DNA from: Empedobacter brevis NBRC 14943 = ATCC 43319
GTDB lineage: Bacteria; Bacteroidota; Bacteroidia; Flavobacteriales; Weeksellaceae
Assembly: GCF_000382425.1 (NCBI RefSeq)
Contig: NZ_KB908291.1
Span: 248,001 to 312,000, forward strand
Length of the DNA stretch: 64,000 nucleotides
Reading direction: 5' to 3'
The translations under genes were made by a program, and so were the position numbers. Shown here in pieces: positions 52,290-61,183 of this stretch. Numbering within the stretch: the stretch's first letter is position 1; each line of letters begins with the position of its first letter. The notes under the pieces were generated by a model. The model searched no databases. It was not told the origin of the DNA and worked only from the letters and a program-made list of their open reading frames with translations.

Positions 52290-53048
52290 TTAAAAACCGT
52301 TTTGTAATTTGATTCGTGTAAAAACTTTTTTGGTATACAATGGAAAATCTGCATTCTGTAACCAGGCATAATATCCGGGATCTTTTGCGAAAACATCAGA
52401 AACAATTTGTCCTTTGTATTTTCCAAAAGATATAATTTCCTGGTCTTTATCATTGTATTGGATAAATCCGGCCAAATCAGCAGTTTTGCGTTGAGAAGAA
52501 AATTCACTTAAGAATTTATTATCATTCTCAAGCTCATCATATTTTTCAATTTGTGCCATCAATACTTCGTAAGTGGCTATTGTATCAGCTTCTGCAGAAT
52601 GTGCATCAACCAATTCTTTATCGCAATAATATTTGTATGCGGCACTTAAATTACGTGGTTCCATTTTATGATAAATGACCTGTACGTCAATTGGGCGGTG
52701 TTTTGATAAATCAAAATCAAACCCATTGCGTAATAATTCTTCAGCCAAAAGTGGAATATCAAAACGATTTGAATTGTATCCAGCTAAATCAGCATCTTTC
52801 ATCATTTCCATAATTGAAGGTGCTAATTCTTTGAAAGAAGGTGCATCTTTTACATCTTCGTCAGAAATGCCATGAATTAAAGTAGTTTCCGGAGGAATAG
52901 GAATTCCAGGATTTACTTTCCATGTTTTCACTTCTTTTGAACCATCTGTAAAGGCTTTAACAATTGAGATTTCAACGATTCGGTCCTTTGAAACATTTGT
53001 TCCTGTTGTTTCTAAATCAAAGAAACAGATATTTTTAGTTAATTTCAT
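52290..53048 (-). CDS. DnaQ-type 3'-5' exonuclease
   Basis: 252 aa from ATG 53048 (MKLTKNICFFDLETTG). Exo I FFDLETTGTNVSKDRIVE, Exo II AGYNSNRFDIPLLAEEL and Exo III HSAEADTIATYEVL define a DEDDh exonuclease related to DNA polymerase III epsilon; the C-terminal about 60 residues (ISFGKYKGQIVSDVFAKDP GYYAWL-type) form a DUF3820-like tail. The open frame to 53129 lies inside pssA, whose TGA overlaps this ATG (ATGA), so translation is coupled. Confidence 0.9.
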   Translation of the reverse strand: MKLTKNICFFDLETTGTNVSKDRIVEISIVKAFTDGSKEVKTWKVNPGIPIPPETTLIHGISDEDVKDAPSFKELAPSIMEMMKDADLAGYNSNRFDIPLLAEELLRNGFDFDLSKHRPIDVQVIYHKMEPRNLSAAYKYYCDKELVDAHSAEADTIATYEVLMAQIEKYDELENDNKFLSEFSSQRKTADLAGFIQYNDKDQEIISFGKYKGQIVSDVFAKDPGYYAWLQNADFPLYTKKVFTRIKLQNGF

Positions 53049-53785
53049 TTTGTAATTTCTTTTCTGAAAATGATTGAGATGATGATATACAATAAAATAA
53101 TTAATGGAATGGCAGCCACTTGCAGCCAAATGACTAATCCTATTGCAAGGAGTAAGAAAATGTATTTATAATAGTTTTCTGCCCAACCCAATCCTTTAAA
53201 TTTTAAGGCAAATAATGGTAAATCGATGATTAATAATATGCTAAATACAATAGAGACGGCGATTAATACATAGGGATCAATTTCTGGATTAATGATTTGC
53301 CCTTTGTTGTAATAAATCGAAAATAATGAGAAAATAAATAACGTATTAGATGGAGTTGCCAACCCTTTGAAATATGTTGTTTGATCTTCATCTAAATTAA
53401 ATTTAGCTAAACGTAAAGCTGAAAAAGCCGGAACTAAAAAAGCAAATAATGATAGAGCAGAAATTTTAAGATTTTCATTTTCGTAAATGAAATCAGTTGA
53501 AAAATGATTAAAAATAGAAAACAGCATCAATCCCGGAACAACTCCGAAAGAAATACAATCGGCTAAAGAGTCCAACTCTTTACCAATTGGACTGCCTATT
53601 TTCATTAATCGTGCAACCATTCCATCCAAGAAGTCTGCCACCAACGAAATTAACATCAAAACCATGACAATTGTAACTGTGTTGCTTGTAATTTGAGCAT
53701 TACTCGAAATCATAAAAATGGCTGATAGCACACCACATGAAAGATTGAGAAGTGTAAGAAAGTTTGGAATTGTAAATAATTTCAT
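53045..53785 (-). CDS. pssA: CDP-diacylglycerol-serine O-phosphatidyltransferase
   Basis: 246-aa inner membrane enzyme from ATG 53785 (MKLFTIPNFLTLLNLSCGV); the frame extends to a TTG at 53800. The CDP-alcohol phosphotransferase motif is ADFLDGMVARLMKIGSPIG followed by LDSLADCISFG, with all four Asp. Six to eight hydrophobic helices are seen. It makes phosphatidylserine, the precursor of phosphatidylethanolamine. A TACTTTTG promoter element lies at 53803-53810, 12 bases before the predicted leader end. Confidence 0.93.
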   Translation of the reverse strand: MKLFTIPNFLTLLNLSCGVLSAIFMISSNAQITSNTVTIVMVLMLISLVADFLDGMVARLMKIGSPIGKELDSLADCISFGVVPGLMLFSIFNHFSTDFIYENENLKISALSLFAFLVPAFSALRLAKFNLDEDQTTYFKGLATPSNTLFIFSLFSIYYNKGQIINPEIDPYVLIAVSIVFSILLIIDLPLFALKFKGLGWAENYYKYIFLLLAIGLVIWLQVAAIPLIILLYIIISIIFRKEITK

Positions 53786-53802
53786 AGATGAATTTTTCAA
53801 GA

Positions 53803-53810
53803 CAAAAGTA
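53803..53810 (-). promoter_or_regulatory. TAnnTTTG -7 element for pssA
   Basis: TACTTTTG on the minus strand matches the consensus and gives a leader of about 12 bases to ATG 53785. It faces the promoter of the divergent porV2-like gene 50 bases away. Confidence 0.6.
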
Positions 53811-53855
53811 CAAACAAAAATTAATCTGAATCCTCTTTACACACAATAAAACCAC

Positions 53856-53863
53856 TATTTTTG
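53856..53863 (+). promoter_or_regulatory. TAnnTTTG -7 element for porV2-like gene
   Basis: TATTTTTG overlaps the in-frame TTG at 53861, so that codon cannot start translation. The next suitable codon is TTG 53891, which directly begins a signal peptide. Confidence 0.6.
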
Positions 53864-53890
53864 AGTTTTTATATTCGTAATTCATCAATT

Positions 53891-54991
53891 TTGAAAAAAA
53901 CATTCCTCATATTATCTGTTCTTGCAAGTCAAGTTGCTTTTTCTCAAACTGCTCGTAAATATTCGAACGAGTTTTTAAATATTGGTGCAGATGCGCGTTC
54001 ATTTGCAATGGGTAATGCGGTTGTAGCAAATATAGGTAATGCGAATGCAGCATATTGGAATCCTGCAGGATTAACAGAAATCACATACGACTGGGAAGCT
54101 TCTGCAATGCATGCCGAATATTTTCAGTCGATTGCCAAGTTTGATTACGCTGCAGTGGCCATTCCGCTAAGAGAAAGTAATTCGACCATCGCATTTTCAT
54201 TGATGCGTTTTGGGGTAGATGATATTTTGAATACGACGGAATTGATTGATAATCAAGGAAACATTAATTACGATAAAATATCTAAGTTTTCTACTGCCGA
54301 TTACGCACTTACAATGTCTTATGCTGGTAATGTTTTCAATAACAAGAATATTCAATTTGGTGCAAATGCGAAATTGGTCTATCGGCATATTGGTAAATTT
54401 GCACAAGGATTTGGTTTTGGAATTGATTTAGGGTTACAATATCGCACTGACAACAAAATGTATTTTGGTTTAATGGCTCGAGATATTACCACGACATTTA
54501 ATGCATGGAGTATTAACAAAGAAAAGGTTAAAGAAATTTCTGTAGATGAACCTAGTAATGAAGGAGGACCTACAATTTTGAATGATTTGCCGGGGGAGAA
54601 CATCGAATTGACAATGCCTAAATTACAATTCGGTATAGGAAAACGATTCGATTTCAATGATCGTTGGTCTTTGTTAGGGGAAGTTGATATGAACATTGAA
54701 TTTCAACAAACGAATGCAGCAATTTCCGGAAAAGGTTTTTCCATTTCACCCCAAGTCGGCATGGAATTAGGTTATGAAGACATGGTTTTTGTTCGTGGCG
54801 GCTTAAATAATCTGCAAAAAATAGAACAATTTGACGGAAAACAAAAAACGCAAATTCAACCAAATGTTGGAGTTGGTTTCAAATACAAAGGAATTTCAAT
54901 TGATTATGCTTTAACAAATTTCGGAGACAGTGGTTTGGGTTTATATTCGAATATATTTTCTGTACGATTTGAAATGGATAAATGGAGGTAG
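53891..54991 (+). CDS. porV2: PorV/PorQ-family outer membrane protein (PorV2-like)
   Basis: 366 aa from TTG 53891, giving a signal peptide MKKTFLILSVLASQVAFSQ. The FadL-like UPF0164 family opening is visible: YSNEFLNIGADARSFAMGNA and NANAAYWNPAGL, then a 14-strand-type barrel ending in SNIFSVRFEMDKW. PorV is the outer-membrane shuttle of type IX secretion; PorV2-type paralogues are annotated in Flavobacteriia without a proven role. No ATG occurs for about 40 residues after the TTG, so the TTG start is needed for export. Divergent from pssA. Confidence 0.83.
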   Translation: MKKTFLILSVLASQVAFSQTARKYSNEFLNIGADARSFAMGNAVVANIGNANAAYWNPAGLTEITYDWEASAMHAEYFQSIAKFDYAAVAIPLRESNSTIAFSLMRFGVDDILNTTELIDNQGNINYDKISKFSTADYALTMSYAGNVFNNKNIQFGANAKLVYRHIGKFAQGFGFGIDLGLQYRTDNKMYFGLMARDITTTFNAWSINKEKVKEISVDEPSNEGGPTILNDLPGENIELTMPKLQFGIGKRFDFNDRWSLLGEVDMNIEFQQTNAAISGKGFSISPQVGMELGYEDMVFVRGGLNNLQKIEQFDGKQKTQIQPNVGVGFKYKGISIDYALTNFGDSGLGLYSNIFSVRFEMDKWR

Positions 54992-55022
54992 TAAATCTCT
55001 TTGGATTTGATTTTTAGATAAA

Positions 55023-55053
55023 CAAAAAAGACTGCGATATGCAGTCTTTTTTT
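55023..55053. terminator. Convergent terminator
   Basis: AAAAAAGACTGC pairs with GCAGTCTTTTTT around a five-base loop, between porV2 and the receptor gene. Confidence 0.85.
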
Positions 55054-55065
55054 GTATTCATTTGT

Positions 55066-57492
55066 TTACAATCTGGATTTTATTGTACTATTTGCTTCGT
55101 CAATTTGTCTTGATTTTTTCAGTTTTTGGTTTCCAAATTTGTAAGATAAACTAATAGAAAATTCTCTATTGTAGCTTTGTTGCCATACATTGTTAAAATT
55201 TCCATTTTCTTGTTTTCCGTTAATCGTTGTAATATTCGTATTGAATAAATCATACGCCTCAAACATCAAAGTCCAGTTGTTCCATATTTTCTTGATATTC
55301 ACATCAAAACTATGTTGTTTTCCAAGTTTTCCAAGTTCAATTTCAAAAGGTGATAAATACCAATAATTAATTCCTAAAAACCAATCTTTTTTCGAAGAAA
55401 GTCGTAAGGTATTATCTAATTTGAAATAAATATTTGAGGATTGACGGTCCACGACATAAGTCGAAAGATTTTCTTCAAAGCCTGGTTTTGGTATATATGT
55501 CGGATCACTATTGATTGTTCCTCTATACGTTTGGTACATATAAACTAAGATGTAATTTGTAGACCAAATTCCGTCATAAAAACTTTTATTCATTCCAACC
55601 GAAAGATTTAATGACTTTTTGTTTCCATAATTCATTCTTATGTAGCGTAAAAACTCTGTTGTTTCTCCTGTTTCAAGATTTTTGACTGTTCCTTGTAAAG
55701 GTAATTGACTTGTTGCATCATCAATATATTCGAACTCTGCATTGAAGAAATAAGCGTTTTTATACAAATAATTGAACTCTTGTTTATAATATTTTGAACT
55801 CATCATAAACGGATTATTCTGAATATAATTTGTTTGAGTAAGATAGACTCGCGATGGATTTAATTCCCAAAAAGCAGGTCTACGAACACGACTTGAGAAA
55901 GAATAGCTTAAATTATGATTTTGATGAACCGCATAATTCAAAGATAAATAAGGTAAAATGTTGTTGTAATTATTTTTGAATGAATTATTCTTGTCAAGAA
56001 TATCACCATCTGTTTTAGTGATTTCGAATCGTGTTCCAATTTTTCCTGAAAATTTTTCCGAAACTTGTTTTTCAAAAGTTAAATACAAGCCGGCAATATT
56101 TTCTTTGTATAAAAAATGATTACTCAATGTTTCATCTGTGATAAAATTTTCGTTTACAAAATTTTCCTGTTTGGTATCATTATCTGTTTTTGTAAACGTA
56201 TAACTCCCTCCAAATAACCATGTGTTTTCGTTCTTTGTTTTTAAAGTATAATCTGCATTTGCACTAAAATTATTGATAATTTGAGGTACATTTTGTCTGA
56301 AAATTTCGATGTTTTCATTGTCTGCAGGAATTGTCGTATTTGTACTTCTCATTTCTCGTTTATAATTAAGAAAAGAAGCGTTTGTCACCAATTTACTTCC
56401 CAAACTATCTATTCTTACTTCATGATTTAGGTTAAATGAATGATTTCTTGTTTGGGCATTTTCAAGGTTAATGGTTTGGTTTTTAAATTCGTGATTGTAA
56501 TAATTATCTAGTTTAAATTTAGAACCAAAACTTTTATTGTATCTGAAATTATAGGTTAAACCAATATTTTGGTTTTTAGCTAATTCATAATCAAACCCAA
56601 TATTTCCACCAATATTTGTGTTCGGGTCATCTACAATTCCTCTTGATTCGTTGATAAAATGATCATTTCCATTCGATAAAATATTCTTTTCTCGCGATTT
56701 GTTATTTCCTGTATAAATTCCCGAATTAATTGCCAATTTATCTTTTCTATAATTCAATCCGGCATTTAACCTTTGACTATTAAAATAGGCTTGTTGATCT
56801 ACAAATCTTACATTTCCATTCAAACCGTTTGTGGTAGCTGTTTTCATCACAATATTAATGACTCCTGTATTTGCTTCAACAGAAAATTCACTTCCTGGAG
56901 TGGTAATAACTTCTATTTTCTGGATATTTTCCGAAGGTGTATTTTTCAACATCTCTATCACGGCTTCGTTATCCATGTTAGATTTTCGACCATTGATATA
57001 AATAATAACGTCTGATTTATTCAGAATCTTAAGATTTTTTCCATCAGTAGAAGAAACCAAAGGTGTTTGCTTAAGAAGATTAAATGCATCATTTCCTTTT
57101 GCAACAGGGGAATTTGAAACATCAAAAACAAAACGATCTGCTTTTTTTTGAAAAACTTTTTTAGCAATCACCACTTCTTTCAAGTCAATATTTGGCATAT
57201 TGACTTTGAATGATTTTGTTAAATCTGCATTGATTTGAATTTTTTCTTTATAAATCGTGTCAAAATTTACCAAAATAGCGAAATCATAATTTCCAGTTTC
57301 TACATTCTCGAAAAGAAAATTTCCTTGTTCATCAGTTACATTTGATATTTCAGATTTATCATTCAATAAAACAATTTCAGCTAACGAAATTGGATTACTA
57401 TCTTTTCCATTTAAGACTTTACCCGAAAATTTTGTCTGAGCCATAACGATGCCACTCAAACATAATGCAGATATATAAATTAGGTGTTTCAT
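55066..57492 (-). CDS. TonB-dependent receptor-type outer membrane protein
   Basis: 808-aa outer membrane protein with signal peptide (MKHLIYISALCLSGIVMAQ). An N-terminal CarboxypepD-regulatory-like domain (FSGKVLNGKDSNPISLAE to about residue 105) is followed by a plug-like region (PVAKGNDAFNLLKQTPLV, IYINGRKSNMD, EVITTPGSEFSVEANTGVINIVMK) and an OMP_b-brl_3-type barrel to the end. It lacks a long TonB box region and a SusD partner, so it is of the small stand-alone type. The ligand is unknown. Convergent with the PorV2-like gene; the upstream gap is 650 bases, holding a decayed gene. Confidence 0.88.
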   Translation of the reverse strand: MKHLIYISALCLSGIVMAQTKFSGKVLNGKDSNPISLAEIVLLNDKSEISNVTDEQGNFLFENVETGNYDFAILVNFDTIYKEKIQINADLTKSFKVNMPNIDLKEVVIAKKVFQKKADRFVFDVSNSPVAKGNDAFNLLKQTPLVSSTDGKNLKILNKSDVIIYINGRKSNMDNEAVIEMLKNTPSENIQKIEVITTPGSEFSVEANTGVINIVMKTATTNGLNGNVRFVDQQAYFNSQRLNAGLNYRKDKLAINSGIYTGNNKSREKNILSNGNDHFINESRGIVDDPNTNIGGNIGFDYELAKNQNIGLTYNFRYNKSFGSKFKLDNYYNHEFKNQTINLENAQTRNHSFNLNHEVRIDSLGSKLVTNASFLNYKREMRSTNTTIPADNENIEIFRQNVPQIINNFSANADYTLKTKNENTWLFGGSYTFTKTDNDTKQENFVNENFITDETLSNHFLYKENIAGLYLTFEKQVSEKFSGKIGTRFEITKTDGDILDKNNSFKNNYNNILPYLSLNYAVHQNHNLSYSFSSRVRRPAFWELNPSRVYLTQTNYIQNNPFMMSSKYYKQEFNYLYKNAYFFNAEFEYIDDATSQLPLQGTVKNLETGETTEFLRYIRMNYGNKKSLNLSVGMNKSFYDGIWSTNYILVYMYQTYRGTINSDPTYIPKPGFEENLSTYVVDRQSSNIYFKLDNTLRLSSKKDWFLGINYWYLSPFEIELGKLGKQHSFDVNIKKIWNNWTLMFEAYDLFNTNITTINGKQENGNFNNVWQQSYNREFSISLSYKFGNQKLKKSRQIDEANSTIKSRL

Positions 57493-57726
57493 AGTGTTAA
57501 TTTTATTATAGACGTTAATTTCAGTGAATAGTTACACTACTAAAGTGATATTTTTATCAATACGTTACTATTTTATAGTAGTATAACTTATACAAATCTA
57601 TATAAAAAATACTACTATGCAAAACAAAGTACTAAATTTATAATAATTCCTATTTTTCATTTTGAACAAAAAAATAAATATTCACCAAAAATGATGTTTA
57701 TAGCTTTTAAAAACGATATAACCTAA
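57493..57726. other. AT-rich intergenic part upstream of the receptor
   Basis: No ORF, hairpin terminator or clear promoter box was recognised. It probably holds the receptor promoter. Confidence 0.4.
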
Positions 57727-58083
57727 ATTTGTTATTGTGAAGAATTAGATAAAAATATTGCAAAAGCAGCCGCAAAACTAATTCCTATCGAATCTATACA
57801 TTTAATTATTAGCCAAAATTTTTACCGCTTATTTACGAAACCGATATGTTAGGAGGGAGGACTTATGATGTTTTAATGAAGAGATTATCAATCGAAAAAT
57901 TGCATTAAAATTAGATTTAGTTCATTTTTTATGTCCTCAAAGTAAAACGTTGAATAACTTTAGAGCCAGTAATCAACTGATTCAAATTGAAAATATGGTT
58001 TTAATCCGAACAAAATTATTACACCTCATTTTGAATTGGTGAGCTTATTTTCGCATAAAACGGAACAGTTAAATTGGAATTAA
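57727..58083 (+). pseudogene. Decayed gene relic with at least three frameshifts
   Basis: Three or four overlapping frames each carry a protein-like stretch that joins end to end: EELDKNIAKAAAKLIPIE in frame A (57739-57849), then YETDMLGGRTYDVLMKRL (57834-57905), then KLDLVHFLCPQSKTLNNFRA (57908 onward), then ITPHFELVSLFSHKTEQLNW up to the TAA at 58081-58083. The parts read as one protein after three small indels, which is unlikely by chance. The GGRT-Y-DVLM and TPH motifs recall an uncharacterised bacterial family that I cannot name. No usable start codon or intact frame remains. Confidence 0.55.
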
Positions 58084-58143
58084 AAAAAATCAGAAATCAA
58101 AAAAAATGTTGAGGATTATCATTATAAAATAATGATTTAATTT

Positions 58144-58983
58144 CTAACTATTTTTCTCTATAGGTAAATTTTCATTTGCTCCCCATTCTGACCAAGATCC
58201 GTCATATACTTTTACATTTTTATATCCTGCAACAGTTGATGCAAGAGCCAGGATAGAAGCAGTAATTCCTGATCCACATGAAAAAATATTTTCTTGATTT
58301 TCTTTTGTCAGTTTTTCAAAAATTGATTTTAAATCTTCTTTTGATTTATATGTTGTATCATCCAAAACATTTTCGAAAAATAGATGCTTAGAATTGGGTA
58401 GATGACCACTTCTAAGACCTTTCCTTGGTTCTGGAGAAGAGCCATTGAAACGGCCTTCTGAGCGTGCATCTATAATTGTTTTTGACTGATCGTGTATGGC
58501 ATTTAACATAATTTGTGTATCAGCAAACCAATCTTTTTGGAAATGAGCAATAAAGTCTCCGTTTTTTAACGGTTGAGAATAATCGGAAGCTATTTCAAAA
58601 TGATTCTTTTTCCATTCCGGTAAACCTCCATCTAATACATAAACCTCATTATGGCCCATTGTTTTGAACATCCACCACACGCGAGGGCTGGAATAAATTC
58701 CCCAACGATCATAACAAATCAATATAGAATTTTTATTAATTCCTAATTGTTTCGCTTCCTGTGTAAATGTATTTTCATCAATCATTGTATGCGGTAAATT
58801 GCTTGAATGATCAGAAAATTTGCCTTCCAAATCAAAAAAAAGAGAAGTTGGAATTAATTGTAGCTCTTCTTCTTTCAAAGATTGACCAACTTTATCAATG
58901 GTACAATCCAGAAGAATAAAATCAGGTTGATGAATATGTTGTTGTAATTCTTGCGCGGTTATAAGTGGACGATTAAATTTCAT
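58144..58983 (-). CDS. Sulfurtransferase, 3-mercaptopyruvate type
   Basis: 279 aa from ATG 58983 (MKFNRPLITAQELQQHI); the upstream 17 residues are not part of the family. Two rhodanese domains: the N-terminal one inactive, with CYDRWGIYSSPRVWWMFK in place of a Cys loop, the C-terminal one with the active-site loop SCGSGITASILALA. The CGSGxT pattern is that of 3-mercaptopyruvate sulfurtransferases rather than thiosulfate-specific rhodaneses. It transfers sulfur to thiols or cyanide in the cytoplasm. Confidence 0.9.
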   Translation of the reverse strand: MKFNRPLITAQELQQHIHQPDFILLDCTIDKVGQSLKEEELQLIPTSLFFDLEGKFSDHSSNLPHTMIDENTFTQEAKQLGINKNSILICYDRWGIYSSPRVWWMFKTMGHNEVYVLDGGLPEWKKNHFEIASDYSQPLKNGDFIAHFQKDWFADTQIMLNAIHDQSKTIIDARSEGRFNGSSPEPRKGLRSGHLPNSKHLFFENVLDDTTYKSKEDLKSIFEKLTKENQENIFSCGSGITASILALASTVAGYKNVKVYDGSWSEWGANENLPIEKNS

Positions 58984-59008
58984 TTCAAAAAAAGTTATGT
59001 ATAAAAAT

Positions 59009-59045
59009 AAAAAAACGCCATCAAATTTGATCACGCTTTTTATTT
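59009..59045 (-). terminator. Possible terminator between 59073 gene and sulfurtransferase
   Basis: An imperfect hairpin (ATCAAA with TTTGAT flanked by GCG/CGC, two mismatches) is bounded by A and T tracts. Moderate support only. Confidence 0.4.
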
Positions 59046-59072
59046 ATTTTTTCTTTACATCGAAAAATTTTA

Positions 59073-59849
59073 TTATAAGTTGAATCCAACTTTTACCATT
59101 GGTCCAAACATATCCATGTCATAAACAAAATTAGCATTGCTATTTCCTTTCTCATAATCCATACTGATGATTTGATAACCTCCCATGACATAGAAAAGAT
59201 CAGAAAATTGATAGCCGGCTAAACCTTCTAATTGCCATGCTAACTTAGAACCAATTCCAAATCCACCAATTTCTCCGGTAAGTGTGTATAGAAATTTTTT
59301 GTCGGGTAAGTTTTTAGTTCTTGCAACCAACATAGGGTCAACCCACGTTTTTGAAACGCTACGGTCCAAGTGGAGAGGCTGTCCGGTTTTAGGATTAATC
59401 AGATTTACATCAAACCCTGATTTAAGATTCACAAGGTTTACACTAATTCCGGCTTCTAACCATGGTGTAAATTTTCGTAATAACCCAGCTTCAAACGAAA
59501 ATTGTTTAGCGGTTAATTTTCCGTTTAAAACCAGAGGATCTTTCTTTACATGAGCAGCTAATGAAGCGTAAATCAAATCGGATGTAATCACCCAATCTTT
59601 ATTAGAAGCTTCAAAAGTTAACATTCCTGCGAATTTTAAATGATTGAAAAAATCGGAAGGAGATTGACTTACATGTATGTTAGGAAGAGAGGAAACACTT
59701 GCTTTTCCTTTCATATGAGGCAACATCAGATTTGGTTCTACTTTGTAACTCCAGGAATGGTCAGTTTTGATTGAATCCTGAGCAAAAGTTTGAATACTTG
59801 ATGCCAATAAAATTAAACATATGTTTTTTTGAAAAAAGTTAAACATCAT
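59073..59849 (-). CDS. Outer membrane protein, unknown function
   Basis: 258 aa with signal peptide (FFQKNICLILLASSIQTFAQ). The mature part begins with a polar YKVEPNLMLPHMKGKASV and continues as beta strands (FEAGLLRKFTPWLEAGISV, YQFSDLFYVMGGYQI), ending FGPMVKVGFNL with a C-terminal Leu fitting barrel insertion. Resembles in outline small outer membrane proteins annotated near porins. No partner motif. It lies between the sulfurtransferase and the porin gene in the same direction. Confidence 0.75.
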   Translation of the reverse strand: MMFNFFQKNICLILLASSIQTFAQDSIKTDHSWSYKVEPNLMLPHMKGKASVSSLPNIHVSQSPSDFFNHLKFAGMLTFEASNKDWVITSDLIYASLAAHVKKDPLVLNGKLTAKQFSFEAGLLRKFTPWLEAGISVNLVNLKSGFDVNLINPKTGQPLHLDRSVSKTWVDPMLVARTKNLPDKKFLYTLTGEIGGFGIGSKLAWQLEGLAGYQFSDLFYVMGGYQIISMDYEKGNSNANFVYDMDMFGPMVKVGFNL

Positions 59850-59931
59850 CCGTTTTGTGTTAGAATTAAATATTATTTTATAATGTACAGAGTTAGTAAA
59901 AAGTAAAAAAGATGAGGTTAGTTTGGGTGAT

Positions 59932-61104
59932 TTATAGACTAAGTTTTTTATTGAATTGTTTTGATAAATCTATTTTCATTCCAAGAGTAAAGACACTTTG
60001 CTCTTTATTTCCTAAATAATTTCTTCCGAAAGAAATTCGTTGTTCTGTGTATAATTGAACGTATTTCATCGGATAATATTCTAGTCCGGTAATCCAGTCA
60101 CTTCTTCTAAAGTTCTTATCAATCATCACTTTTTCAGGTAGTCTTTTCGTTTCAGGTAAGTATAAATTATAACCTGTTAAAATAGAAAATTGGTTTAGTT
60201 TATATTTTAAAGAAGCTTCGATTCCTTTGGCGTCAAAAACATATGATGGGTTCAATAGATTTTCTGATTGAAAAGAAATTGGTGTAAAATCTCCATTTTG
60301 TTGTAAAACACCAATTATACTAAAATCAACTTGTTTACCGGTATACTTTGAACCCAAAGTGTAATAGGTTGGATGCCCTGATAAACCAAGAATTTTATCA
60401 CTTTTAATTAAATTATCACTCAAAAAAGCCCTATTATAGGCAGCCCCTAGAATTAGATTTTCATTTAATTCCAATTGAGCCGAAAATCCAAAACCATCTA
60501 TAATTTTTTGACTACTTCCTCCTTTTGTCTGAATTTGAGCGCCAAAATGGAATGTTTTAAACTTATTCCGGTATATAATGGATTGATCTGCGCGTCCGGT
60601 TCCGACTTCACCACCATCAGTACCGCCAGTAAATGTTGCAGAAGCTCTTGCTCCAAAAACGTTGAAACGGTCAGTATAAGCTGTTACATCCCGATAAACA
60701 CTCCATTGCTTTCCGATAGTTAGTTTACCGTATTTGTTAAAATCTAATCCCAAATAACCTAAACGGCTTCCAAAAACTTGTTGTTTTTGCTCTGATACAA
60801 TAGTAAGTAAATCACTTCCTAAATTACCATCAACGTTAAAAGCAGAATTTCCTTTGAACATATTTACCTGGATTTCCAAACCGGCAATAAAAGCAATCTT
60901 TCCTTTTTTTAAATTAACTTCAAGTCCTGCTCGAGAAGCATTTTCTTGTAATTCCATCACGTTATCATGAACAGCAAGATGACCTCTTAAACTTGTGTAA
61001 GGTTTGAATGAAATGTTGATGGAATCATTTGAATCTTGTGCTTGAATCATTACTGAGTTGAAAAGAAATAAGGCAATTAATAACTGATTTTTCCTAGCTA
61101 TCAT
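59932..61104 (-). CDS. Porin
   Basis: 390 aa from ATG 61104 (MIARKNQLLIALFLFNSVMIQAQ, a signal peptide); the TTG at 61146 adds residues before it. The sequence shows the gram-negative general porin pattern: an early GHLAVHDN, AGLEVNLKKGKIAFIAGLEIQ, LGLDFNKYGKLTIGKQWSVYRD, VFGARASATFTGG, FHFGAQIQTKGG and a C-terminal strand SVFTLGMKIDLS. It should form a trimeric diffusion channel. The neighbouring outer-membrane protein, hydrolase and phosphatase genes suggest a nutrient-uptake group (inference). Confidence 0.85.
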   Translation of the reverse strand: MIARKNQLLIALFLFNSVMIQAQDSNDSINISFKPYTSLRGHLAVHDNVMELQENASRAGLEVNLKKGKIAFIAGLEIQVNMFKGNSAFNVDGNLGSDLLTIVSEQKQQVFGSRLGYLGLDFNKYGKLTIGKQWSVYRDVTAYTDRFNVFGARASATFTGGTDGGEVGTGRADQSIIYRNKFKTFHFGAQIQTKGGSSQKIIDGFGFSAQLELNENLILGAAYNRAFLSDNLIKSDKILGLSGHPTYYTLGSKYTGKQVDFSIIGVLQQNGDFTPISFQSENLLNPSYVFDAKGIEASLKYKLNQFSILTGYNLYLPETKRLPEKVMIDKNFRRSDWITGLEYYPMKYVQLYTEQRISFGRNYLGNKEQSVFTLGMKIDLSKQFNKKLSL

Positions 61105-61183
61105 GGTGTATTTGGAATGTTTAGAATCAGCTGAACGATGAATCAATTCATCTGATAAAAGTTATCTATAAAATAAAATTTAA

